Of a DNA stretch of 20,052 nt, positions 7,913 through 14,030 are shown one piece after another. The translations under genes were made by a program, and so were the position numbers. The notes beneath the pieces were generated by a model that was given only the letters and a program-made list of their open reading frames with translations, was not told the origin of the DNA and did not search any database. The stretch lies in assembly GCA_030690175.1 (NCBI GenBank), contig JAUYHE010000061.1:1-20052 (forward strand), given 5' to 3'. Numbering within the stretch: position 1 is the first letter of the stretch; every line of letters begins with the position of its first letter. This stretch comes from a bacterium. Its GTDB lineage: Bacteria; Patescibacteriota; Microgenomatia; Woykebacterales; RBG-16-39-9b.

Positions 7913-9043
7913 CTAGACAAAATCAGGGAGAAATTCTGGTAAAGTGGCCGGGGTGATCGTGACTTGTTTTAATTTACCTTCCACGTATTTTTTACCGACC
8001 CGTCGTAAAATACCATTGATAGTTCTTTGTAGCGATCGGATATCTACATCATAACCAAAAGGCTTGATGATATGAGGCCAGGTTTCGGCGGCAATACTGA
8101 CAACTTGACTATTCAAAGCGACATTTTCCATTTCTTTTGGAAGTAAGTAATCTCGGGCGATGTGGATTTTATCATCGTCAGTATAACGAGGCATGATAAT
8201 TACCTCAAGTCGGTCCATCACCGCTCCGGATAAATTACCGGCTTTGTTGGCAGAGCAGACAAAGAGCACTTCAGAAAGATCAAAAGGATAATCGATATAA
8301 TAATCGGTAAAGGCAAAATTTTGTTCCGGATCAAGTAATTCGAGTAGTACTCCCATCACGTCACTTTCAGCTCCTTGGGCGATGGAATCGATCTCATCCA
8401 ACAGTACTACTGGATTTTTGGTGTCAGCCCTACGTAAACCCTTCATAATCATTCCCGGTTCGGCCTCTGGATAAGCTCTTGATTGACCACGTAAGATGAG
8501 CGGAGAATTCAGACCGCCCATTGGGATACGGACAAATTCTCTACCTAGGCTCTCGGCGATAGAAGCTCCAAGCGATGTTTTCCCGGTTCCCGGGAGACCA
8601 ACAAAACAAAGTACGGGCGAGCGCGAAAAGCGAACTACCCCACCTTTTTCCTTTTCGGTTTGTAATTTTAAAACCGCCAGGTACTCGGCTATTCGTTCTT
8701 TGATTTGATCAAGCCCGTAGTGGTTTTTATCCAGAATTTTTTTAGCTCGCCCCAAGTCCAAATTATCCGCGCTTCTTTTATCCCACGGAAGTGTCACCAA
8801 CCACTCAATGTATTTTGCCGCCTGTTCAAATTCAGCTTGATAGAGGGAGTTTTGCATCGCGCGATCAAGCCGGGTTAAAGTTTGACGGACTTCCTCGGTT
8901 AGATCTGGAGGTAAACGTGAGGTTTGAAGATCATTAAAAAGTTTTTTTACTTCAGTAGTAAGCGCCTCGTTTCCTTTTTCGGAGAGATTACTTGGGGTAC
9001 CCTTGATTATGTTGGGTTTATTATTTTGAGCAGTTCGTGTCAC
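7913..9043 (-). CDS. Lon-like AAA+ ATPase lacking the protease domain
   Basis: The 376-residue protein aligns with the middle of Lon. It has a helical region with YIEWLVTLPW and LDKNHYGLDQIKERI (about 78-120), Walker A GLPGTGKT (149-156), Walker B VVLLDEID (212-219), the segment DPEQNFAFTDYY, sensor 1 with CSAN and the arginine region MDRLE, then the lid with DIRSLQRTI. It stops where the AAA lid ends, so the Ser-Lys protease domain is absent, and the N-terminal substrate domain is cut to about 75 residues. Full Lon is near 800 residues. The bases after the stop hold an opposite-strand gene, so no protease domain was lost to a frameshift here. Start is GTG at 9043, with weak RBS. Probably an unfoldase or adaptor ATPase. 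Confidence 0.85.
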   Translation of the reverse strand: MTRTAQNNKPNIIKGTPSNLSEKGNEALTTEVKKLFNDLQTSRLPPDLTEEVRQTLTRLDRAMQNSLYQAEFEQAAKYIEWLVTLPWDKRSADNLDLGRAKKILDKNHYGLDQIKERIAEYLAVLKLQTEKEKGGVVRFSRSPVLCFVGLPGTGKTSLGASIAESLGREFVRIPMGGLNSPLILRGQSRAYPEAEPGMIMKGLRRADTKNPVVLLDEIDSIAQGAESDVMGVLLELLDPEQNFAFTDYYIDYPFDLSEVLFVCSANKAGNLSGAVMDRLEVIIMPRYTDDDKIHIARDYLLPKEMENVALNSQVVSIAAETWPHIIKPFGYDVDIRSLQRTINGILRRVGKKYVEGKLKQVTITPATLPEFLPDFV

Positions 9044-9127
9044 GTTGGTAACTTTAGTTTAACTTCTTTGGAAAATGAAGTCAAAGCCAGTTGTAATGAC
9101 GAAGCTATTGCAGTAAAATTTGGAGCC

Positions 9128-9814
9128 ATGGCTTACCAATCATTACCCGCGCACGTTGCTATTGTGATGGACGGCAACCGAAGGTGGGCCAAAAATAAAG
9201 GCTTACCTTCTTTCAAGGGACACGAAGCCGGAGCAAAAGCACTTGAGAAAGCTGTCGAAGCCGCCGGTGAACTTGGAATAAAATTTTTAACAGTTTTTGC
9301 TCTCTCTACGGAAAATTTAAGAAAGCGTTCGAAGACAGAACTAGGTTACCTATTTGGGTTGATGGGGATAGTAGTAAGAAAAAAATTACCACTGCTCGAT
9401 AAAAACGGAGTTCGTTTAAACTTTATAGGCGATATCCAAGGACTTCCAAAGGAATTACAAACATCGCTGCAAAAATCTAAAGAAAGATTGGCAAGTAATA
9501 CCAAGCTTACTCTCACCATTGCTATAAATTATGGCGGTAAAGCCGAGATTGTTTCAGCCGTACAAAAGATAAAAAAAGAGCCTTCAGAAGTCGCCGAAAG
9601 CGATATCGAAGAAAATCTTTACACCAGCGGCTTACCCGATCCAGATTTAATCATTCGCACTGGTGGTAGAAAACGATTCTCTAATTTTTTGATTTGGCAA
9701 GGGGCTTATTCGGAACTGTATTTTACAGAAGTTTTGTGGCCGGAATTTGACAAAGAAGAATTAAAGGTTGCAATAGATTCTTTCGCACAGCGGGCTCGTA
9801 ATTTTGGTCAATGA
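9128..9814 (+). CDS. uppS: Undecaprenyl diphosphate synthase (cis-prenyltransferase)
   Basis: The 228-residue enzyme adds isopentenyl units in cis to farnesyl diphosphate to make the C55 carrier of peptidoglycan and glycan synthesis. It shows the family motifs in order: HVAIVMDGNRRWAKNKG with the catalytic Asp, a GHEAGAKAL region, ALSTENLRKR, INYGGKAEI and the C-terminal DLIIRTGGRKRFSNFLIWQ with AYSELYF. The RTGG replaces the more usual RTSG. The reading frame is open further upstream to 8924, but that part overlaps the divergent Lon-like gene. The ATG at 9128, just after GGAG at 9122, puts the first motif at the normal distance. uppP, the partner phosphatase, lies at 18284. Confidence 0.95.
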   Translation: MAYQSLPAHVAIVMDGNRRWAKNKGLPSFKGHEAGAKALEKAVEAAGELGIKFLTVFALSTENLRKRSKTELGYLFGLMGIVVRKKLPLLDKNGVRLNFIGDIQGLPKELQTSLQKSKERLASNTKLTLTIAINYGGKAEIVSAVQKIKKEPSEVAESDIEENLYTSGLPDPDLIIRTGGRKRFSNFLIWQGAYSELYFTEVLWPEFDKEELKVAIDSFAQRARNFGQ

Positions 9815-9820
9815 TTTGTT

Positions 9821-10555
9821 CTACCCCCCAAAAGGTAGAGCTCCTTGGGTAAAAAGAAAGACGCCAATCGCCACAATAATTCCCAGAACCAAAACAACGA
9901 AAATAATAACGGGAAAGTGGCTTTCTTGAGGTATTTCCTCCCCAATCGGTTCAGGTTGCACCCCCTGCCACGGTGGAGGTGCTTCTTGGGAGGTTGGTGA
10001 TAAACTCGGGTTTTCTATACTTGTTCCACCAGCGGAGTCTTGGGCCGCCCGCACGTTTGGATCAGTTCGTAGCCAAGGTGGGCCTACTTCTTCAGCGGTC
10101 AAGGGCTGGGGAGGGTTCGGTGCTTCTGGAGGTATGGGTTGTGGATCAGGGCCGTCAGATGCCACACCGCTTTGATCAGTGCCCGGTTGCGACTCACCAG
10201 TTAAATTTACCGGTGGGTCTGGTTGGGTTGCTGTACCAGTTTCGATCCCGCTACTTATCACGTCTGGTTTTGGATCATCAGCTACAGCTGGCGGCGGGTC
10301 AGGCGCTGCTACAGGATCTGACGGGGTTGTTTGTTCACTAGCCACCAGATCTGGAGCAGCCGGGGTCTCCACATCTTGAACTGGCGGTGGTGGTGGTGTC
10401 GGGTTTGGCGGTTGGGGTACTGGTTCGGTGGGCGCGGCTCCAGAAGATTGGTCTTGATTTGTGTTTTCCGCCGCTGGATTTGGCGATTCTGGTACCGAGG
10501 CTTCGGGGGCTCCGGGTTCTTGGTTTATGTTTGGGTCAGTAGGTGTGTCGGCCAT
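9821..10555 (-). CDS. Proline-rich tail-anchored membrane protein
   Basis: The 244-residue protein has about 210 residues rich in Pro, Glu, Asp, Ala, Thr and Gln with no recognisable fold, including a polyproline run PTPPPPP near residue 55. One hydrophobic helix follows (about 215-236, FPVIIFVVLVLGIIVAIGVF), then a short tail ending LPFGG. There is no N-terminal signal peptide, so the disordered part is probably cytoplasmic with a C-terminal anchor; the opposite topology cannot be excluded. Low-complexity proline-rich composition makes homology unreliable. The gene converges on uppS with 6 bases between. Its best Shine-Dalgarno (AAGGAGGA on the - strand, about 10579-10586) lies some 24 bases before the ATG, separated by a short palindrome. 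Function unknown. Confidence 0.75.
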   Translation of the reverse strand: MADTPTDPNINQEPGAPEASVPESPNPAAENTNQDQSSGAAPTEPVPQPPNPTPPPPPVQDVETPAAPDLVASEQTTPSDPVAAPDPPPAVADDPKPDVISSGIETGTATQPDPPVNLTGESQPGTDQSGVASDGPDPQPIPPEAPNPPQPLTAEEVGPPWLRTDPNVRAAQDSAGGTSIENPSLSPTSQEAPPPWQGVQPEPIGEEIPQESHFPVIIFVVLVLGIIVAIGVFLFTQGALPFGG

Positions 10556-10562
10556 TACTTGG

Positions 10563-10636
10563 CGCCTAAATTAGGCAGTCCTCCTTCTTTTTAAGGTACC
10601 TTATTTACAAGATGCTTGTCAAGCGCTAAAGCGCTT
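10563..10636. promoter_or_regulatory. Cluster of three palindromes upstream of the proline-rich gene
   Basis: Three perfect palindromes sit in 74 bases: GCCTAAATTAGGC at 10563-10575, TAAGGTACCTTA at 10592-10603 and AAGCGCTAAAGCGCTT at 10621-10636. Their centres are about 28-31 bases apart. On the - strand a TTGACA (10622-10617) overlaps the outer palindrome; a poor -10 (TACCTT, 18-base spacer) overlaps the middle one. This could be an operator region, though the -10 match is weak. Confidence 0.4.
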
Positions 10637-10671
10637 AGTAATTCTCGCTCCGCTCAAATTATCAAGTAATT

Positions 10672-10700
10672 TTGACTACCAGAAGTAAAAAAGATATAAT
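10672..10700 (+). promoter_or_regulatory. Sigma70-type promoter of tRNA-Glu
   Basis: TTGACT at 10672-10677 and TATAAT at 10695-10700 are separated by exactly 17 bases. The predicted start near 10707 leaves a leader of about 37 bases with a 7-bp hairpin (CGAATTC at 10711-10717 with GAATTCG at 10733-10739) before the tRNA. Confidence 0.8.
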
Positions 10701-10743
10701 TTGCTGGTTCCGAATTCTTAATTCTTTACTCGGAATTCGTTGT

Positions 10744-10820
10744 GGCCCCGTGGTCTAGCGGTTCAGGACGCCTGGTTCTCAACCAGGAAATCGCGGGTTC
10801 AAATCCCGCCGGGGTCACCA
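10744..10820 (+). tRNA. tRNA-Glu (anticodon CTC)
   Basis: A complete cloverleaf is visible. The acceptor strand GGCCCCG pairs with CGGGGTC with one G-T pair. The anticodon stem CCTGG/CCAGG encloses the loop TTCTCAA, placing CTC at positions 34-36. The T arm is GCGGG-TTCAAAT-CCCGC. The 3' CCA is encoded (10818-10820) after discriminator A. CTC reads the glutamate codon GAG. The gene has its own near-consensus promoter and no adjoining tRNA. Confidence 0.95.
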
Positions 10821-10852
10821 GATTTTAGGCGCAAATAGAGCAAGCTTGGTCC

Positions 10853-10881
10853 TTGACATTTTACTTCTTTACTGCTAATAT
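10853..10881 (+). promoter_or_regulatory. Consensus-like promoter of the greA leader
   Basis: TTGACA at 10853-10858 and TAATAT at 10876-10881 have a 17-base spacer. The predicted start near A10887 puts about 158 bases of transcript before the greA ATG. Confidence 0.82.
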
Positions 10882-10886
10882 TGGGT

Positions 10887-10995
10887 ATGTTGTCTTCCTA
10901 CCTAAGACGTGCTTGGACCATCTCGGGTTTGAGTATTGAATTTTGCTTGAACCAAACATTACAATGAAGTCCCCGAGTGAGAACGGGGTTTTTTT
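10887..10995 (+). ncRNA. Candidate leader RNA / attenuator upstream of greA
   Basis: The stretch between the promoter start and the terminator would give an RNA of about 109 nt with no good ORF. It folds into a small 5' hairpin (GTCTT 10892-10896 with AAGAC 10904-10908) and a longer one (GGTTTGAG 10926-10933 with CTTGAACC 10946-10953, two G-U pairs). CTCGGG at 10922-10927 can instead pair with CCCGAG at 10972-10977. That pairing takes up the 5' arm of the terminator, so the two are mutually exclusive. Two near-identical decamers, GCTTGGACCA (10911) and GCTTGAACCA (10945), occur inside. It may be a leader attenuator, a separate small RNA, or both. Confidence 0.5.
10971..10995 (+). terminator. 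Intrinsic terminator in the greA leader
   Basis: The stem CCCCG (10971-10975) pairs with CGGGG (10984-10988) around an 8-base loop, followed directly by seven T residues (10989-10995). It lies 49 bases before the greA ATG, with no clear new promoter after it. Confidence 0.8.
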
Positions 10996-11044
10996 GTCTC
11001 AAATTTTAATAGACAATAGAACCCACCAAAAGTGTTAAGAATAT

Positions 11045-11500
11045 ATGGACAAAGTCTATTTAACAGCCGAAGGGCTAGCAAAACTAAAAAAAGAGCACGA
11101 ACACCTTACTAGCGTCAAACGAAAAGAGGTAACGGCTCGTATTGCCAAAGCTAGAGAATACGGCGATATTAGCGAGAATTCCGAATACGATACCGCGCGT
11201 GAGGAGCAGTCGTTTGTTGAGGGAAGAATACTGGAGCTAGAAGATATTCTTCGAAACGCCCAGGTAATTGACACATCTAAAAGAAGTGACGCGGTTCAAA
11301 TTGGTTCAAAAGTAAAGGTAGAGGTAGAAGGTGAGGAAGATGAATTCGTACTTGTGTCCTCTGTCGAAGCTGATCCCATGCAGGGTAAAATCTCCAACGA
11401 ATCCCCCGTAGGTAAAGCCCTCATCGGCTCAAAAGTAGGCGATGTAGTTACTGTTGCCTCCACTATTAGATCTACGTATAAAATATTGGAAATAAACTAA
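11045..11500 (+). CDS. greA: Transcription elongation factor GreA
   Basis: The 151-residue protein has the usual GreA length and domains. An N-terminal antiparallel coiled coil (about 1-75) has the acidic tip [10 protein letters not shown], which enters the RNA polymerase secondary channel and stimulates cleavage of backtracked RNA. A C-terminal FKBP-like domain (about 80-151) includes [20 protein letters not shown]. The start ATG lacks a strong Shine-Dalgarno. Expression probably depends on read-through of the leader terminator at 10971-10995. The gene stands alone, followed by a 215-base gap with degenerate repeats. Confidence 0.96.
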   Translation: MDKVYLTAEGLAKLKKEHEHLTSVKRKEVTARIAKAREYGDISENSEYDTAREEQSFVEGRILELEDILRNAQVIDTSKRSDAVQIGSKVKVEVEGEEDEFVLVSSVEADPMQGKISNESPVGKALIGSKVGDVVTVASTIRSTYKILEIN

Positions 11501-11509
11501 GCTAATATT

Positions 11510-11693
11510 TTGCGAACTCCGTTCTAAAAATTCTCGAAATCAATTAGATCTCAACAATCTTGCGAATTCCTTAAATTCTAAAAACCCTTGAGATCAATTA
11601 ACTTCGAGTCTTCTGCGACCACCGAATTAATTAACTAGTTTGCCCCAAACTCTACTTACTTCTTCCCAAAAGTCCTAGAAATCAACCAGAAGT
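11510..11693. repeat. Degenerate tandem repeats of about 50 bases
   Basis: In the gap after greA, units beginning TGCGA start at 11511, 11561 and 11614. Units one and two share TTGCGAA-TTCC, then TTCTAAAAA, then a 16-base block ending GATCAATTA or AATCAATTA, with a 4-base insertion in the second. A third body (CCTAGAAATCAACCAGAAGT region, 11659-11693) matches the first unit at about 24 of 35 aligned positions by eye. No ORF crosses the region. The rest of this gap holds only the promoter of the next gene. Confidence 0.6.
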
Positions 11694-11704
11694 TACTATA
11701 TAAT
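11676..11704 (+). promoter_or_regulatory. Promoter with near-leaderless start for the tandem-HD gene
   Basis: TATAAT at 11699-11704 has a weak -35 (TAGAAA at 11676-11681) at 17 bases. Transcription would start near 11711, only about 5 bases before the ATG at 11716, and there is no Shine-Dalgarno. Confidence 0.6.
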
Positions 11705-11715
11705 CAGGGATTGAT

Positions 11716-13011
11716 ATGAACGCACTTATTCGTTTTTTTATTGAAGCAGGTAGACTTAAAACTGTTCAAAGACCAGGCTGGATTTTACGTGGTGTTAAAA
11801 AACCGGAAACTGTAGCAGACCATGCCTTTAGGGTTTTGGTTCTTGCCTGGATAGCCGGGAAAATAGGTAAGTTAAATACAAAAAAGCTTCTTAAGCTAGC
11901 CCTGGTCCACAGTCTTTCGGCTGTGCACATAGATTATATAAGCCCTTACGATAAGCTTCTCGAAACCAAGAGCAAAAAAGAGCTAGTGAAAAAATACCCG
12001 GCCTTGATATTGCGAGCACCGATCGGGGAAAAAGGAGCAATTGCTACGCAAAGGTTTAAAGAGGAAGAAAAGGCTATAAACCAGCTCACAAACGATTTAC
12101 CTGATTCACTCAAGCATGAAATCAGATATCTGTGGCTTGATTTCCAGCAAAAGACCTCTAGAGAAGCAAGAGTATTGTGGGTTTTAGATAAGTTAGAAAA
12201 TCTGGTTCAAGCCTTTGAGTACAAAGAGTATTTAAGTCAGGAGTCTTTAAGCCAATTTTTCGTTCAGTTCAAAGAAATTACCGCATCAAAAGAAATCTTA
12301 AGTTTCGTTGATTCAGTCAAAAAATATTTCGAAAGTGGGGAAAAGGCGGTCAAAAGCGCTAGGGACAGAGGATTAATTAAGTTTCTTTTAGAAGTTGGAA
12401 AGGTCAAAAAAGTAGTAAGAAAAGGTTGGGAACTTAGGGGTGTCAAAGAACCCGAATCTTTAGCCGGCCATTCCTTCCGTTCGGCTCTTATGGTTTGGGT
12501 TTTTTCAAGTAGGAAAAGATTGGATCAAGAAGTGTTGATTGTAATGACAGTAATACACGATCTTTACACAGCGGGAGTCGGAGATATAACCCCTTATGAT
12601 AAATCAATAGAAAAAGCGAAAACCGAGGAAGAGAAGAAAAGGATTGTTGAGATACTTCCTTGGGTTGGGTCCAGAGCTCAAAAAGCCCTTTTGGCCAAAG
12701 AAAGATTGGACAGGGAAGCAACTGCACTTGATAAAATCTTGAAATTTTTACCTCACCAGCTTCGTCATGAATTGAAATATTACTGGCTTGAGTATAAGAC
12801 AGGTACTAGTAGGGAAGGCCGTTTTTTTAGACAAGTAGATAGAATCGAGGCTCTTCTCCAAGCCCTGGAGTATCAATCCAAGGACAAAAATATTCCGATT
12901 ACCTCCTTTTGGCTGCAACTTAAGGAACTTTTAGACGATCAGCTGCTAATGGAATTTGTTGTAGCTGTGGATGACTACTATTTTCAAAAAGGTTTTAAAT
13001 CCCTTCTCTAA
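11716..13011 (+). CDS. Tandem HD-domain protein (YfbR/HD_3-like), first domain degenerate
   Basis: The 431-residue protein is an internal duplication. Residues 1-205 and about 218-431 align throughout. Both open with (L/K)KxVxRxGWxLRGVK(K/E)PE, continue with a conserved His (H36; H252), reach the HD site exactly 29 residues later, and share PYDK, SREAR/SREGR and a later Asp in LDKLE/VDRIE. The second copy has an intact HD (H281-D282) and GDITPYDK. In the first copy the pair is H65-S66 and GDIT has become IDYI, so that half has probably lost metal-dependent phosphohydrolase activity. Relatives such as YfbR hydrolyse 5'-deoxynucleotides, but the substrate here is unknown. It is monocistronic with a near-leaderless start. 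Confidence 0.8.
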   Translation: MNALIRFFIEAGRLKTVQRPGWILRGVKKPETVADHAFRVLVLAWIAGKIGKLNTKKLLKLALVHSLSAVHIDYISPYDKLLETKSKKELVKKYPALILRAPIGEKGAIATQRFKEEEKAINQLTNDLPDSLKHEIRYLWLDFQQKTSREARVLWVLDKLENLVQAFEYKEYLSQESLSQFFVQFKEITASKEILSFVDSVKKYFESGEKAVKSARDRGLIKFLLEVGKVKKVVRKGWELRGVKEPESLAGHSFRSALMVWVFSSRKRLDQEVLIVMTVIHDLYTAGVGDITPYDKSIEKAKTEEEKKRIVEILPWVGSRAQKALLAKERLDREATALDKILKFLPHQLRHELKYYWLEYKTGTSREGRFFRQVDRIEALLQALEYQSKDKNIPITSFWLQLKELLDDQLLMEFVVAVDDYYFQKGFKSLL

Positions 13012-13013
13012 TC

Positions 13014-13042
13014 TTGCAATACCCAGAAAAATAGTGTAAAAT
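13014..13042 (+). promoter_or_regulatory. Promoter of the GC-rich HD-like gene
   Basis: TTGCAA at 13014-13019 and TAAAAT at 13037-13042 lie 17 bases apart, directly after the tandem-HD stop. The predicted transcript starts near 13049, giving a leader of about 58 bases. Confidence 0.7.
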
Positions 13043-13063
13043 CACTCCCCAAAACAGAGAAAA

Positions 13064-13097
13064 CTAGACTCGCCCCAAAACCTAGTCTAGAAGGAGG
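13064..13097 (+). promoter_or_regulatory. Leader hairpin abutting a strong RBS
   Basis: CTAGACT (13064-13070) pairs with AGTCTAG (13084-13090) around a 13-base loop. The stem ends one base before AAGGAGGT (13091-13098), the strongest Shine-Dalgarno in this half of the window, which sits 9 bases before GTG 13107. The hairpin could stabilise the mRNA end or modulate ribosome access. Confidence 0.55.
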
Positions 13098-13106
13098 TCG
13101 GAGAAA

Positions 13107-13829
13107 GTGGCGAGGAGAGGACCAACACGCGAAGAGCGGATGGACGCTCTGATCCTCTTGATGGAAACCTTGAGCTTTCCACTGTCTGATTCAGTGAGAG
13201 CGGGGTATTCCCATCGTGGCGTCCAAAACGCTCAGCACATGGGTGGTCATATAAGCTGCCTGATGGATTTGTGCGCCTGGACTTCCCAGGAGTTCAACCT
13301 TGGAATGGACGAAAAGCTGCTTTGTTCGCTGGTTCGCAACCATGATCGACACAAGGCAGTTCGTTTAGACGAACCAAGGGTCAAGGGTCAGACAGACGAG
13401 AACCCGATTAGCACCGTCGGTAGACTGATAAGACGCTTCATCAGCGCTGGCTTTTCCGCCCATGAGAGAGAAGAGGAGCTTCAAGCCGCCTTGGAGTTTG
13501 TCAGCCCATCGTTCCAGCCGGACGTGCCGAAGATTGACGGTGAGATCGAAGATGCCCTCACTCTTTACTTCTTTCGCAAGGGGAAGGGAAAGAAAGAGGC
13601 GCAGTTTGTCCACGACATGGGCCAAGTGATGGATGCCCACGTCGCGTTTTGGTACGCGGCCGCCGGTCGTATGGAGGTAACTTCCTACAACATACGGTCG
13701 TTTGCGGACAGACTAAATGATCGAATCGAGCACAAGATCGCTAAGCTCTACTGGCAACAGGTGAAGGCGAGGTACCTAAGTATGCTGAAAACTGTCTATA
13801 GGCGCCCGTCGCGAGCCCTTGCTCAGTAA
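13107..13829 (+). CDS. Divergent HD-like protein, compositionally distinct
   Basis: The 240-residue soluble protein starts at GTG after an excellent Shine-Dalgarno. It is not clearly assignable, but has an HD-like layout: NAQHMGGH (H44, H48), then NHDRHK with H79-D80, 35 residues after H44, the spacing I recall for YfbR-type enzymes. A later HDMGQVMDAH could supply the last metal-binding Asp. The C-terminal 50 residues are helical and basic. Sampled 60-base blocks at 13201 and 13501 are about 57-60% G+C against about 42% at 12301 in the neighbouring gene, with many GCC, CGC and CTG codons. Own promoter, leader hairpin and a 3' hairpin make it an isolated cassette. Transfer or unusual expression demand are both possible; function unknown. 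Confidence 0.7.
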   Translation: MARRGPTREERMDALILLMETLSFPLSDSVRAGYSHRGVQNAQHMGGHISCLMDLCAWTSQEFNLGMDEKLLCSLVRNHDRHKAVRLDEPRVKGQTDENPISTVGRLIRRFISAGFSAHEREEELQAALEFVSPSFQPDVPKIDGEIEDALTLYFFRKGKGKKEAQFVHDMGQVMDAHVAFWYAAAGRMEVTSYNIRSFADRLNDRIEHKIAKLYWQQVKARYLSMLKTVYRRPSRALAQ

Positions 13830-13831
13830 AT

Positions 13832-13865
13832 CGGCCTCTACTGTTCCCGTAAATAGTAGAGGCCG
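13832..13865 (+). terminator. Strong hairpin after the HD-like gene
   Basis: An 11-bp perfect stem, CGGCCTCTACT (13832-13842) with AGTAGAGGCCG (13855-13865), encloses 12 bases and begins 3 bases after the stop. The following bases (CAACCCCCTTAATTTTC) are not a clean T tract, so it may be a poor terminator or an mRNA-stabilising hairpin. Confidence 0.55.
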
Positions 13866-14015
13866 CAACCCCCTTAATTTTCTTACCTCGCAGCGAACTT
13901 TCAGCGTTAGCCCACAAAGTGGTCGCAACATTCGAATAATGTTTAACCTTAGCGCAACATTAGAGAGTACCTAAATTACTTTAGCGATTGGCGAAAAGAA
14001 ATTGGCTACGGGGAA
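13866..14015. other. Non-coding gap before lysS
   Basis: No gene is seen. CGCAACATT occurs twice (13924-13932, 13953-13961), the first copy also forming a small hairpin, AACATTCGAATAATGTT. No known element was recognised. Confidence 0.4.
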
Positions 14016-14030
14016 TGCTATACTTAAAAT
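14016..14030 (+). promoter_or_regulatory. lysS: Extended -10 promoter giving leaderless lysS mRNA
   Basis: TGCTATACT at 14016-14024 is an extended -10 element (TG, one base, TATACT). The lysS ATG at 14031 is 7 bases after its last base, the usual position of transcription start. There is no Shine-Dalgarno and no good -35. Confidence 0.65.

Noticed and set aside
8924..9127. N-terminal extension of uppS
   Set aside because: The extra 68 residues overlap the divergent Lon-like gene and resemble no UppS sequence; ATG 9128 fits the family.
9973..10594. Forward-strand ORFs opposite the proline-rich gene
   Set aside because: They mirror the GC-rich proline codons, are Trp/Gly/Arg-rich low-complexity shadows and lack ribosome-binding sites.
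11510..11693. Possible CRISPR array
   Set aside because: Units are strongly diverged, similarity runs through the whole unit rather than alternating with unique spacers, and no cas genes are present.
13866..14015. Integron attC-like site near the GC-rich gene
   Set aside because: A GCGTTAGC string is present but the paired R and L boxes and long imperfect palindrome are not.
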